The notes: generated by a model from the sequence alone, not told the origin. DNA of 64,000 bases from Ceratotherium simum simum (GCF_000283155.1 NW_004454181.1:19466468-19530467); one strand, 5' to 3'; positions 10,046 through 22,440 are shown, counted from the stretch's first letter. Numbers and translations are program-made.

Positions 10046-12829
10046 AAGTGTGCCCAAGTGCATCCTCTCCATCTGTGTTTTTAAACTTCCGTCAATCTGC
10101 ACATTACATTGAGCCTTACTGTGTAAATAATACTATTAGTAACAACTGTAGCAGGTAATATTTAATAAATGTCAATCGATTTACATTCATTAGTTCATTG
10201 TCTCAGAGCACTTATCTATTTGACCTAGGATTTCTAAAGACATTTCTAGGGTGTTCCAAAACCTATCTACCTTTATTACAGAGTTTCAATTAGTTTGTGG
10301 TTTGGTCTAGGCTGCTAGTAACTTATTTTGAAACTTCTTCCCCAAGCCATAAATTGGCAATTAAATCCCATGTGCACAGCTCATGTTCGGCACACAGTAG
10401 GCACTCAAATAGGTTCTGATCGAGTGCACTGGATGCAATTTTAAAATAATGTAATCAGGAGGCTTACCCAGCTAAATCTTGAATCAAGTACCTCAGGTCT
10501 TTACAATAATGACTTGAAGTCATTATTCATCCTGTTTTGCTATATGTGTCTACTTGACCCTTCGTTTTTTTTTTTTTTTGCAAGATTCTGGCAATACTGT
10601 TTTGATGAAATACTTAAAACAAAAGAATGACAATTTTTCCAAGTCCATCAGTGTAGTTCTACAAAGTAACCTTAGCTTCTTGCACTGTTTTGCCAGGAGC
10701 TTAAGGATTACATCATATGTACAACAGCAACATAAAACCTTTAAAATACAGAACTCAGAGTACTTGAACATTTGTAAAATATTTTTAAATTAATTTTTAA
10801 TGAGTTTTAATATTTTAATATTGTACTGGATTTTAAGTAAGAAAGTTGTTCTCGTATTAGACAGTGGTGTACAATATTACTTCATGGGATAATGTTTAAT
10901 TAAAATACACTAATTTATGTATTTGTTTATTAGCTTTATCCCTAAAGCAGAGAGAACCTCTGCATGATTTTATGAAAAATGTAAATGAGAGTTTTGGCAT
11001 CACTAATAAAGTTAAATTAGCATAGGTAAAGATGTATGCTTTCACTTTCATAACTTTATAAAAAAGAACTTTCAGATGTTGATTTGACATATAATAAAGA
11101 TCACTTTTCAGTGAAAAGATTAAACTCCCATGAAAACAGCCTTCTATTTTTCTAATTTCCTTTTGGCTTTATTAGGTTTTACCTGATTTGTTCTTGTCTC
11201 AAAACATTTTCCCTTGTTTCTGTAATTGCAGGAGTCATTTTGATGCAAGGATATTGTAGTAAGGCTTTTTTTTTAACATTTGGAAATAGTTAGCTACCCT
11301 CACTCTATATGGTCCATTTTGAGTATTGATGTAACAAATGAGAAACACCTTATTGAATAGAATATATTCTTTGCTGATTTTGCTTACCCCTAGCTTCGAT
11401 TTTACGCCCCTTGAGATTGGGGCCTAGTTTTTGTGAACTTTTGCTGCGGTTTTCACATCCTTCATATTTTAGAAATAAACAATAATATTATAGCCTTAAC
11501 CTTATTATTATGGAACTTATTAGCTTCTTTTTCTTTTTTTTTAAATTGTTTAAATCTCTTGATATAGGCAAGGAGGAAAAAAATGAGAAAGTATGACATA
11601 CTTCAGTTTTTAAGAGTTTTATTTAAATGTTCTAGATACCAGTACACAAACACCTATTGTTTGCACTGTCCTGGGAGCCATGGATATATCTTCAGTAGCA
11701 TCGTGTTTCCAGCAGAAAAGAAAACAGATTCAAAATGCGTTAAAAGGGGACAGCCCTGAGATATTTTCTCTCCGTCTTTCCTTTGTTAGTTATTTATATT
11801 CACACTTCTTCACTTCACTACATTCCTTAGTAAACAGCTTGCAGGGGGGTTGATGTTTGTTAATGAACTGTCAATAAACACATGTTCTCCCGACTTCTTA
11901 AAAAAGACTGTTTTGGGGGTGAGCATGCTGGTTTCCAATTCCTGTTCACGCCGTGGAGACAGACAGAGGAGTCTTGGCTGAGGACCCGGCCTTGGAGCTG
12001 GGCACGGCTTGCAATCACGTGGGGGAAGCGCAGCCTTTGTGCTGGGAGGAAGGCGGCAGATTTTGATAGAGAATGTGCGAGCAGTTGTAAGGAAGAAGTG
12101 GGGAAGTGTTTGGAAACAGGGCTGCTAGCATTCCCAACAAAGCTGGAGAAGTCTCTCCAAAGAACAAAAGGCAAACACACTCAGAGTAAGGACTTTCTTC
12201 TCTATTGACATTAGAGTGAGTCAGAGGCTGACCTATGTTTGGAGAGACGACAAATAAAAACATCTTTATCCAGGGAAATAGGGTCCAGTCATCTTCTTTT
12301 CTTTCTACTGTTCTTGTTCTCTCTTTGGCTCCTCTTTTCTCTAAATAGCGAAAATCTCTACTGAAGTGCCTAATGAAGTCCTTATGACTATAAAATACCA
12401 GTGGAGAGGAATCTCAGTCATTTGAAAAAATAACACTTTCTTTTCCACTGTGGTCCACCCCAGTGACTTGTGGGCAAAGGGAAAAGAATAATACTACACC
12501 CGGAGGGTGCACACAGTGGAGAGGCCAGAAGCATGCCCTTTTGTTGTTGGCAAAGTCCTAAACTACAAATTAAACGAGAGAAACTTAGAACAGCCTTTAA
12601 AGAAAACTATTTATAATTTCATTAGTATTATTACTGCCTTCGATTCATTTGAAACAAATTGTCCCAAGAGCAACAATTCTGGAAATTTGTGCTTTAGAAA
12701 AAAAATGCTGAATTTCCCAGTATACTTGTCTGTTTTTTTTTTTTTTTCCTTAAAAATTTCATGCATTGTTAGGGAAGAAAAGTCTAGTCTAACTCACAAA
12801 TGCATCCTTATTCTCATGTATATTTGATA
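10046..12829. other. Unassigned AT-rich unique sequence
   Basis: Mostly AT-rich sequence with a poly-T run at about 10565-10579. A short L2- or MIR-like tail (GGCACACAGTAGGCACTCAA) lies near 10389. A moderately CpG-bearing patch at 11945-12070 includes a CACGTG E-box near 12016 inside an unsupported 108-codon frame. Confidence 0.45.
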
Positions 12830-13060
12830 CCGGCCCCAGTCTAATCTGATAAAGTGCACTTTGCCTGTGGTGTCTTACAATAAGCTGGCTGCATTAGTGC
12901 CGGGAAAAATCAATACCGATTTATAATTTACCATCGCAAAAACCTATCACTTTTTATGACCCTCCATCCTGGCTCATTAATATTACATTAAAACACACCC
13001 ACCCACTGCAACAGAGGGAAATTGTAGCTTGTCAGGTTTACAGCCATAAAGAAACCTTTA
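12830..13060. promoter_or_regulatory. Candidate conserved non-coding element
   Basis: A repeat-free stretch with several regulatory-looking words close together: CTGATAAAG (GATA-like), TTTATAATTTACC (HOX-like), and retained CpGs in GCCGGG, TACCGATT and CATCGC. Conservation is inferred only. Confidence 0.3.
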
Positions 13061-14055
13061 ATTGGACTTAGTTTGGGAATTCAGGCACAGATTTTGTTTG
13101 TTTTCTCTTTAATGTATGATATTTACCTCGGAGGATTTTAAGATGATGCATAGTATACCTATCTATGTCTCTGAAAAGAAAGAAGAAAAGTGTGTCACAG
13201 AAATTCTGATATATGCTTGCACATCTCTCTCATAATATACATTTTAATTGTACCTAATAGTGTCCTTCTCTGTTTTTCTGTAGTCTCCAAACCCTTTTCA
13301 CTTCCTTTTTTTCCTTCTTGTGTGAGTGTGGGATTTCTTTCTCTGTATAGAAGCATTCCAGCTGATGATATTTCTCTTATCTTTTTGGCTTGTCATAGTT
13401 GATATTTATTTTCCCCCCTTCTCAGATCACGAAGAAGCTAAATGCCATCTTTTGCGTTGTCTGTCTCCCAAAGAAAGGATGCATATTTGATATTTCTTCC
13501 ACATTGAATGGAGAATATTACACTGACCCTGCTTGGAAGCTGAGCAATTCTCCCAGTGCTTTCTTTTTCCCAGCAGAGAACTATAGAGTGTGTGTGTGTG
13601 TGTGTCCTCAATTCTTTCACTTTAAAGAAACCCCAAAAGAAAAATTAAACAATACTCTTCCCTTAACCAAGTCTATTAAGCAGCTTTGCCCTCATGTGTT
13701 TTTAGACTTAAAAGTCTTATATCTAAATTCTTTCCAGATAATGTCAAAAAAAAAAAAATGATGTCACTGTTTATGTTGGCAGCCACAAGGTGCTCTATTT
13801 ATTTCATACTATTCAAATAGTTTCCAGGGCATTTTTCCTGTTAATATCATGAAGAACCAACCTTACCACATGGCTTGCTCCCCTTCCCTTGCTGCCTGAA
13901 AGGTTAAGATCTTTTCCCCCCTCTCAAAAAGAGGTAAAATGAAGTGTAAAGCAGAGCCAAATAAATAAATGAATAAGAGGAAGGGGAAATTCAGTGTGTT
14001 CTCAAGTGTGCAGTAGATCTGCACCATGCAGCAAATACATGTCGTGATTGGGTTT
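13061..14055. other. Unassigned sequence with short TG run
   Basis: Contains a TG run at about 13587-13605 and a strong pyrimidine-AG acceptor-like site ending at 13426. The following 120-codon frame lacks a matching donor and is not called as an exon. Confidence 0.45.
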
Positions 14056-14235
14056 TTAAAAGACGTCCGCCTCGCCCCTGACTGACAGCGCCTATTGATT
14101 TTTTAGGTTTCTGCCGTCATCGGTTTCCAGCCTCACAGCGGCCGCGTGTCGGGGGTCAGGGCGCACCGGGGCGCAGTGAGCCAGCCCTCGCCACTTCCCA
14201 AAGTGAAGGGCCGCTGAAAGAAAATCAATCATGTC
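14056..14235. promoter_or_regulatory. Small CpG-rich island with MEIS/PBX-like sites
   Basis: About 15 CpGs fall in about 155 bp, against an AT-rich, CpG-poor background. It includes a NotI site at 14138-14145. TGACAG (MEIS/PREP-like) is at 14083-14088 and AATCAATCAT (PBX/HOX-like) near 14223. No open frame, TATA box or transcript evidence is visible. It is a candidate enhancer or promoter of a non-coding transcript. Confidence 0.4.
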
Positions 14236-16757
14236 ATAAGTGAGAAGCATCAAAAATTTTCCCCTGTATGGCCAAGACCCATCAGCCTGTCTCCACTCAG
14301 TAGCTAAGGTTAGGCATCTGTCAAGTCAGACTAGGTGAAAAGTATTAGAAATGCCAGTTAACCCATGGGTAGACTGTGTAGGTGCGATGCTGCCTCTTCT
14401 CTTTGTCTGGCCATCCCAGGATGACATGGTTGGCGTTCTCACTTAATTTTGGAGTGGGCCTCACCCATTTTCCATCCCTTTCACCTCTGTGTCTCTCTCC
14501 CCTCTCTCCTCCCTCTTCCCTGAGGCTGGATGATTGGGGCCTGGTACCCTGTTTACTTAAGAACTGGTGAAGAGTCACAACGGATGCTTTCTCTCAGCAG
14601 CCCACTGGGAGGGGAGTGCTTTTGCGTTTTTACCCAAGTCGCAGAGTGTATCTCCCTAAATGAAGCAGATTTTCTCCACCCTTTTCATATCTAACTTTAG
14701 AAACTCACATTACACAGATAAGTTTCATTGTAACATTAATCGGGCACATCACATGGTCGGAAATTTTTATTTGACCACTGTGCTGATGTTTCTGAACTGA
14801 TTGGACACTAAATTTTCTTCCTGTTCCATGAATTGGGAGAAAATATTTTTTCACTTCTCAGAGAAATGATCAAGAGTATGCTGTTCATTTTAAAACATCT
14901 TTTTATATTTCTTACATTCCAAACCTGTATAATTGATTGTGTAGTTTGGCGAAAGAAACAATATTAAGTGTCTAGCTTGGAGGAACTCTTTTCCACGTAC
15001 CTTCTAATTCTACATCTGGTAATTGCTAGAATGTGATGATAGGTACCTTTCAAGATATAAATTACAGATGATATATTCTGTGGGAAACTGCTAGGTTTTG
15101 ACTCACATATTTTAGGTTGCATTTATTTTAGTCAATGCAGTTAAAATGAATAGTTTTGTTGCTTGTCTGTTTTGCTGGTCAGGAGGGGTGGGTGGGAGAA
15201 CTGGCTGCTGTCAGGCTGGACTCACTTCATCCTTTCCATCCACTCAGCGACTCTCCTCTCACACTTGTCTCTGTTGGTTCAGGCTGGTTCCATGATAGTC
15301 ACTGTCAATTTAAGACCAGTTTGAAAGTTCCCGAGAAGAGCTTCTTTCCGGAACATCCGCAGGAAGAGTTCATTTGGGTGGAGGGGCAGATTCTAAGATC
15401 TCCTCCTCTGCTGGGGATGACCACTCCGGGACCATTACAAGAACCTGAAAATGGATTGAACTGAGAGCTATGTTGTAACTTTCCACACCTAAATTGACAT
15501 TCACTGCCTGAATGTATACTCGCTAATAAATATTTTAGCCCTCTATGCTTCAGTGATTATGCTGGCCATTCCATACGGATAAAAAGACAAAATATTTCTT
15601 TAATCAGTACTGTGATGTGAGACCGTTAAGGTAATAGTGTTTGAAACTGTTAGAATCTCGAAGATATTGACTGGCTTGCTTTTGGCATGGCAATTATAAT
15701 TACATTTTTAGGTTACATTTTATGGGTTTATACTAGGTATTCTAAAATGAAAGAAATTGCTGTCCAGAATTTTAACAGAGGGGAGAATGATCTAGGTTGA
15801 AATCCTCAGCAGTCCGGGCATCAGAGGCTGCTAATATACGATCTAATTGTGATCAATACTTTCTTTTCTAGTTTCTGTAATGACAAGGCTTTTGCAATAA
15901 AAACACTACCATCTTTTTGAAATCCACAGAATGATAAATGACCCAGGCCAACTTGGGGGGGAAAGTGTAGTGTATTTTACATTCCTAGTGATTTATTATG
16001 GGTTTGTGAACATAGCCAGTGTGAAATCAAGCTCAAGGAAAAAAGAGGAAAAGTATCCAACAAAGAAATCCATTCTGCCTGAAATGCCTAAGTTTAAGTC
16101 GCATTACCATTGATATGAGCTAAGTACTCTCATCAAGGGGCTTAGGAACCCTTGAGTGTTTAGATCCTTTTTGTTACATTACAGGGAAGGGAATAAAGCC
16201 AACACAATGAACAGTACTTTGCTATGTGTGAATGGCTAGGTCAGCCTAACTCATGTGTTACATAAAAAGGACCAATTTGATTCCGTCCTGACAATAAATG
16301 AAAGCTTGGCTTTGAAGGTACTCATAGCTGGGTCTATTTGCTCTCAGAGATAGTATATTGGGCAGGCCCTGGAAGCAGGTTATTTCAGGTGTGAGAAGGG
16401 AGATCTGCTGATTTCATTAACATTAGGGGTTTAATTTCCTTTGAGTCCAATCATCCCCGACCTCATTTTGCCCATATGGAGGTGTGTCGCTGGCCTAATC
16501 CAACCCAGCTCGTCATTCAGACCCGACAGGTAAAGTTTTTGAGGAAGCCCAGAAGAGATTTGTGAACTCTACAGTGAAAAATGTGTCAACGTGAGCCCCT
16601 TTCAGCCTCCAGCCCAGTTGTTACGTCCAAAGTGTTTCTCATGTGGCTGTGGTTAAGGTTCTCAGTCTGTCCGTGTTTGACTTCTGTTCATAGGTTACCT
16701 GTTGACATTTTGCTTCAGGCCAGCGCTTAGTACATAATATTACTGATGTCTTTCAAT
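14236..16757. other. Unassigned unique sequence
   Basis: About 2.5 kb without recognisable repeats or genes. Several frames of 60-100 codons are open but show no splice or start support. Confidence 0.45.
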
Positions 16758-16823
16758 CTTCCCTCCTTCCTTCATTCCTTTTCTTTCTTGCTCTCTCTCT
16801 CTTTCTCTCTTCTCTCTCTTTCA
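16758..16823. repeat. CT-rich low-complexity tract
   Basis: Imperfect CCTT and CT repeats on the plus strand (CTCTCTCTCTTTCTCTCTTC). Confidence 0.85.
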
Positions 16824-18195
16824 TTCCACAAAACCCAAAACCGTTTTGTTAAAAAGAATTGAAAAAAAATATGAAGGCACCGTATAGCCTTCACAGCTCT
16901 GGGACTGATCCAGTATATTTTCTGCCATTTACCAGACCCTTGCATCTCTTAAGAAAATTTCCAGCGTAGCATTGAATGAAGTAAATGGAAGTTTTTCCTA
17001 TTAACCAGAAAATATCCCATTTTCTTGCCTTAGTAAACACAGCACACAGTGAGTACTAAGTACAAGGGCTAAGGGCTCTTATTCAGACATGTGTTTTCTT
17101 TGGTCAGGACTGTGGAAGGAGAGACAGAAGGTGTAGGAGACTAGGTTTTGACATGAGATTATTAATCATCTCTTTTCTCTTGAATCAGGCTTGAGACAAA
17201 AGGGATAAAGATTGTTTTCTCCTCAAATATCCAATTCATCCTATCAGATTTCCCACAATGACTTTCTCTACCAAGGTCTTAATGCACTACTCTTAGAATG
17301 TCTCACAGTGACCAGAGCTGATGGGGTCTTTGAACATTAGACAGTACCCATTAGTCAAGGTCCCTGGGCTAACATCTTCTGGATGGCGTTTTCTTCTAAG
17401 TGTGTCATTAGTTAGTATAATGGACTGGTGTCTGTCAGCCTTTGGGGCAGGATAGAGAGGAGCATCCAAGACCCTTTGTTAGAAGAATGGGCTGCGTTTT
17501 TTTGTCTAACCTGGAAACATGTTCCCAGCAACATTTTTAGCCCTTGAGAGACAATAAAAGTTAATGGCTTCAGTGAAGTCTTTGTGATCTCCCAGGTCAG
17601 AAATCTTTTTTCTCCCCTTGAAGTCTCAAATATGGATTTACAAAATACTCTTCAGAACCATTATAGTCTTTTGGGTAAATAGTTTTCATTTGAAAACAAT
17701 TTTATAATACACACATTTAAAAAAGTGTTCTAAATATGTATTTTTACGATTGATCATGACAGCTCCTTAAAGAGCCATTATTGCCTATCAGGGAGATAAT
17801 GTGTGTATGTATTCAAGAAATTGTCTACAAAAAAACCATCTCAAAGCTGTGTGTATTTCCAATGAGGGTTTTTTTTTCTTACCATAAACTTGAAAAAATT
17901 ATGCAAAACAGTTGAAATTTAGACAGATCATCAAAGGGAGATAGTTCGGAGTTGAGGATTTTTGAAATGCCTCTCAAGTGGCAATTGAGAAACTCCAGGA
18001 TGTGAAAGGGCAGAACCACTGGCTACCCTTACTTGAGACCGTGAGTAGAGCTTACCAAATATTTGGGATTATTTGCCAGGCTTTCTTCCTCAAGCCTGCA
18101 TGCTTTTGAAAGTTAAAAGACAAGGCTTTGATTTTGTTGGGTTCTCTGAACTAGAAGTTGCCATCTAATCACAGAAGGCGGGAAATCAGTCAGAA
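16824..18195. other. Unassigned unique sequence
   Basis: No repeat family or gene signature recognised. Confidence 0.5.
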
Positions 18196-18199
18196 TAGG

Positions 18200-18310
18200 G
18201 TAAGTACTTGTTGGTTTATTCAAACGTTTATTGAATATGTCACTGTGCTAGGAATTAGAGATGTAAAGAGAATAAGCTGCGTTTATGACCTTTGGGAGCA
18301 GGTAGGCCTG
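18200..18310 (+). repeat. Ancient interspersed repeat fragment
   Basis: TTTATTCAAACGTTTATTGA, GTGCTAGGAATTAGAGATG, AGAGAATAAGCTG follows the same old consensus as 9836 and 61075, in degraded form. Confidence 0.5.
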
Positions 18311-18644
18311 TAGGCACGTTCAGAGTCATAAAATTCTACAATGGAGGCATGAATGATGGGAGGACCAGCAAGGTACATTAGGAATAAGAATGGGGTTGCA
18401 GTCCGTAAGATCCAGGTGTCTGCAGGTTTCCTCGGGGTGCAAGGTGGTGGCAAATAATGGAGGGTGCTGGGTCAGGTGGGGAGAGATGATGAGAATCAAA
18501 AAGATAACGTTGTGTATGATAACAGTGAGAATGAAGACGGCTACTACTACCACTTCTATTATTAGGAGTTATTAGGCTTTTATGGGGCACTTATCTAAGA
18601 ATAGTGTATGAATTAATATTTACTTCAGAGGATACATTTTTACC

Positions 18645-18787
18645 TTATTCAACCAACAAACAGTTATTGCATGCCTTCTGTGTGCTAGTAACTTGGGATA
18701 TAATGATAATAGGGTCTTGTTCTCTTGGAACTTGCAGTTAGTGGGGTTGGGGGGCCTGGGGCTCAGACACAAATTTAAAAAATTATG
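18645..18787 (+). repeat. Ancient interspersed repeat interrupted by an ERE
   Basis: TTCAACCAACAAACAGTTAT, TTCTGTGTGCTAGTAAC and CTCTTGGAACTTGCAGTTAG follow the 'ATTTATTGAGCACC' consensus. The same repeat may continue for some way after the ERE that starts at 18788. Confidence 0.55.
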
Positions 18788-18989
18788 GGGCTGGCCCTGT
18801 GGCTTGGTGGTTAAGTGCGCGCGCTGCGATGCTGGTGGCCCGGGTTCGGATCCCGGGTGCGCATCGAGGCACCACTTCTCCGTTCATCCTGAGGCCGAGT
18901 CCCACATACAGCAACTAGAAGGATGTGCAGCTACGACGTACAACTACCCACTGGGGCTTTGGGGGGAAAAAAATAAAATAAATAAAATC
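18788..18989 (+). mobile_element. ERE-type SINE (AACTAGAAGG-tail subtype)
   Basis: A full-length tRNA-derived SINE. It has head GGCTGGCCCTGTGGCTTGG, B box GGTTCGGATCC near 18844, tail CAGCAACTAGAAGGATGTGC, then GGGGCTTTGGGGGG and an A-rich end. It is flanked by a perfect 14-bp target duplication, TTTAAAAAATTATG, at 18774-18787 and 18990-19003. The clean flanks indicate a fairly young insertion. Confidence 0.95.
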
Positions 18990-19344
18990 TTTAAAAAATT
19001 ATGCACATAAGTGTGAAATCTATAATGTGATAAGTTCATAAAAGAGAGGACACCGTATATTTGGTTGATTTGCTGGGCCTGCCTAATGGAGGAAGGAGGA
19101 GTGCATGTGGTGGTTTGACATGGTTAGAGAGGTCAGGGAAATGCCTGAGAAAGTGGTGAAGGAAGAATGAGGGCTAAGCAGGTGAAGGGGGTGGGATTGG
19201 AGTGGCAGGGTGCAGAAGAATATTCTAGAAAGAGGAAGTGGGAGGGAAGAGGGAAAGAAAAGAATGGAAGGAGAAATGAAAGACAGGATGCAGCAAGAAG
19301 GTAGGAAGAATATCTGTGCCCCTTCTTTACTCCTTCCTTCTTTT

Positions 19345-19960
19345 GTTCTTTCAACAAATATTTACTGAGTACCTCCTAGGATCCAGGCACTGGTCTAGGC
19401 ACTGGGGATTCAGCATGAATGAAATAGTAAAAAAAAAATCCCTGCCCGCATGGAGCTTACTTTTTAGTGTGGGAGACAGACGGTAAACGAGTAAAATATA
19501 TAGGATGTCAGATGGTGAGGAATTCTACTGAGGAAAATAACTCAGGAAATGGGGAGAAGGAGTGTTTAGGGTGGGGTTGAAGTTGTTATTTGAAATACAG
19601 TAGCCAGAAAAAGCCTCACTGATACACTGGTAATTGAGCGAAGACCTGAGGAGCGGAGGGAGTAAGCAGAGAGCTAGGGGAAGTAAAGTGAGGGCAGACC
19701 AAGCAGTGTGTGAGGCGAGGCCCTGAAAGGAGAGTGTGTCTAATAGGTTGGAGGAAGAGGAAGGAGGACGTGTGGCTGGAGAGTAGTGGGTGATGCTGCC
19801 AGAAGCATAATGAGGACATTTTGGGGGCCGAATAAAGGTCTTGGGCCTTTACTCAGCATGAGATGGAAAGCCATTGGAGATACTGGACAAATAGAGGGTT
19901 TTCAGGCAATGAGGAAGATGTCCACCCAGTCGTTAATGGTAAGCAGATAAATCCTAAACT
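19345..19960 (+). repeat. Ancient interspersed repeat, long copy
   Basis: Reads AACAAATATTTACTGAGTAC, CACTGGGGATTCAGCATG, CATGGAGCTTACTTTTTAGT, GGGAGACAGACGGTAAACGA, then GAAGACCTGAGGAGCGG, GAGGCGAGGCCCTGAAAGG and AGATGGAAAGCCATTGG. This is the longest copy of this family in the window. I believe it is the 5' region of an old L1M-type LINE but cannot verify the name. Confidence 0.7.
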
Positions 19961-21300
19961 AAAGAGAAGCATTTCCAGCAATGGGCACTGAGTATTCCAG
20001 CTCTCCTGGCGTTTCCTGAGTGAAGCCCTAAAATCACTGTAGCTTATGAGTCAATTGTTTTTAGAATGGTTTCTGTGTCAGGTCCACTAATAGGATTTTT
20101 GAGCTGACCTTGATTCATAAAGATGCATTTTGGAATATGTCCTTTTCACCTATTAAAAATCTGCTTTAATAACCCCATTGCTAAAATTCTGTCTGAACAG
20201 TCTGTCTAGTTATGTGACAGTTTTGTACCCACATATGCGGTGTGTGTGCTGTCTGGGTAGGGTGAATGAAATAAACTCAGCCGAGGCTTGAGTGACAAAG
20301 TGTCCAGCTGGGAGGGTGAAAGAGAGGGGAGGGAGAAAGAGCAGGTGGGAATGCAAATTGAGGTGGGCAGGCAAGACAATGGCCTGTCCTGATAAGCACC
20401 TTTCCACGAAGGTCATCAGTCAGTCATGGAGACTCAGCTCGGACACCTTGGCTTTTGTGTAAGCTGAAGTTTCATTCTCTACAGAAGCCAGTGGGATCTC
20501 TGAAAGGAAGGTTAAAAATCATTGTGATGTTTAGCAAGATGATCAAGAAAAAGAAATACTTTGCTATCCATATGCAAATACTTGGTTACTCATATATAAG
20601 GGTCCCTGTTCTCTTTCCCTTTCTAGCTATATTCCTTTGATATTAATCTTTGGTATTAATCTCTCAACACTTGGAAGCAATTCCAAAGTTATGGACTTTA
20701 GGTTCTAGGCACTTTTCCAAGGTGGAGATGAGAGAGCCCCTCCAGAGTCTTAGCCTCTTGAAGGCAATGCTGAATGCGTGTTGGTTTGCTGGACTTTTTA
20801 GGAGCCACAACAAAAATCTTCTGATATTTATACCTCTTCAGGCTTTGAGACCATATGTGATGCTTTGCTTTGCTTTGCTTGTGATCTTTGGTCATCTTCT
20901 CCTTGACAATACCCTTCTATGGCATCTGTTCTGGAAAACAAAGAGGTCCTTGTGAGGCTTGGGGCAGATTCTCCTTCTTGATTTCCAGTGAATATTCATC
21001 AAGCACAGTCAGCAAACTTCTTTAGGCCATGGTCTGAGGTGGGAGGTGTCTGGCAACCCAAGCAAAAGCAAGGAGGACCCAAAGAGGAGAACCATTGAGA
21101 GCTGATACTGTTGAGTCCTGGGGCTGGATGCTGAAAAGTGATTCCATTGATGTTTGCTTGTTAAAGTCCACCTTTGCTTTTCTTAGAGGTCCAGCTTCCA
21201 AATTTGGTTGACCTTTTAGAATCCCTCATTTGACTGGCCACAAAGAGCTAGAATTCACAGGCCTCCCTGGACCGATAGGAATAAGAACAAATATCACTCA
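19961..21300. other. Unassigned sequence
   Basis: No confident feature. A small TGCTT pentamer repeat (about 4 units) lies near 20860-20880. Confidence 0.45.
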
Positions 21301-21396
21301 CTCAATGATTTTCACCATCAAAGTACTTTCTAAATATGAACTAATTCTTTTTGCAAGAATCAGGTAAAGCGTTGTTATTCCCACTTTATAGATGGG

Positions 21397-21698
21397 TGTG
21401 CCCAGATTTTATTATTCCAAAGATAGATTTTGAGTCCACGATAAATGTACTTATCATTATAGTCAATTGGAGATGAAAAGAACTGTTAGGTCACCCAGTA
21501 TCTCCCCTCCCTCTCCACCTCCATACAACCAGAGCCGGAAGCTCCCTGTGCCCAGATTTCATTATTCCAAAGATAGATTTTGAGTCCACGATAAATGTAC
21601 TTATCATTATAGTCAATTGGAGATGAAAAGAACTGTTAGGTCACCCAGTATCTCCCCTCCCTCTCCACCTCCATACAACCAGAGCCGGAAGCTCCCTG
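21397..21698. repeat. 150-bp tandem duplication (two copies)
   Basis: Copy 1 (21397-21546) and copy 2 (21547-21696) are collinear at a period of 150 bp. They differ at only one base that I can find (T at 21410, C at 21560). The shared junction starts with TGTGCCCAGATTT, and a trailing TG closes the second copy. The unit contains a sequence loosely like the L3/CR1 end (GTTAGGTCACCCAGTATC). Confidence 0.95.
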
Positions 21699-22139
21699 CA
21701 GTCTACTTTCTAGTGCTTTGGCCATGCTTGGTTTAAATGTCCCAGGGGAACCTCTCTCTAAGTCTAACCTGGGAGAAAGAATCTCCTTCTAAAAGCTGCT
21801 TTTGTGTTCTCAGTGCTGCAACCACCCCGCTCTGCTGAAAGACTCTTGGAAGTGAGAGGAATATGGTTGGAAGTCTTTTTTCCTTTCTCTTGTAGGAGAA
21901 TTGGAAACTCCAAGAGTCACATGTGTATCTTTTCCTTTCATAGTAGATTTTTATATGCCTTTCTAGGTTTACTAACAGACATATGGGATTTCAAGTTACA
22001 GTTGGGACGTGAGCTCATGAAATTAGTATTAACTGCTTTAACCCGTGGGTGCTCGTGTTTATGGAATAAGCAAGTCATAATCGCTGACCACAGCCATTAA
22101 AATCTGATGTGAGTCAACTTCAAGTACAAAGACTTTCTA
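21699..22139. other. Possible L3/CR1 remainder and unassigned sequence
   Basis: The text after the duplication (TCTAGTGCTTTGGCCATGC, CCTCTCTCTAAGTC) may continue an old L3/CR1-like remnant, but the match is weak. The rest is unassigned. Confidence 0.35.
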
Positions 22140-22440
22140 TAAGCCAACCCTCTTGAAGCAGAAATGATCACAATTTAATATAACGAGAATAATTAATAAG
22201 GAGTGTGCCAGTGACCTTGAATATTAATATTGTTTCCTTTTCCTGTAAACAAACCAGGCTATTTTATTATTATTTTAGTGTGTAATTTGGCATAAACACT
22301 CCTTTTCACATAATTTCCCCAGGTGACTTTTGTCTTCTTGGCAATTTCCGGCTTTAATAAAGAAAACCTAATTAAGAAGGAGCTGTTGATTGGTTTGCTG
22401 GTGTAATTAACACAGGTGATGCTAATGAGTTTCTATGAAA
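22140..22440. promoter_or_regulatory. Candidate conserved non-coding element with homeodomain and E-box words
   Basis: A repeat-free AT-rich block with AATATTAATATTG, GTAAACAAACC (forkhead-like), AACCTAATTAAGAAGG, TAATTAA at 22404-22410 and CAGGTG at 22413-22418 close together. This resembles developmental enhancer sequence. Conservation is not tested. Confidence 0.35.

Noticed and set aside
11882..12208. A 108-codon plus-strand frame with an overlapping 106-codon minus-strand frame
   Set aside because: Both strands open over the same GC-richer patch, a typical sign of composition rather than coding.
13399..13761. Exon-like acceptor at 13426 with a 120-codon frame
   Set aside because: No convincing donor follows, and the frame runs through a TG repeat and ends at a poly-A run.
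18788..18860. tRNA-like A and B boxes
   Set aside because: They belong to the tRNA-derived head of an ERE. There is no complete cloverleaf, so no tRNA gene is called. The same applies to the other EREs.
21397..21698. Long terminal direct repeats of a mobile element
   Set aside because: The two 150-bp copies are directly adjacent with nothing between them, so this is a tandem duplication rather than an LTR pair.
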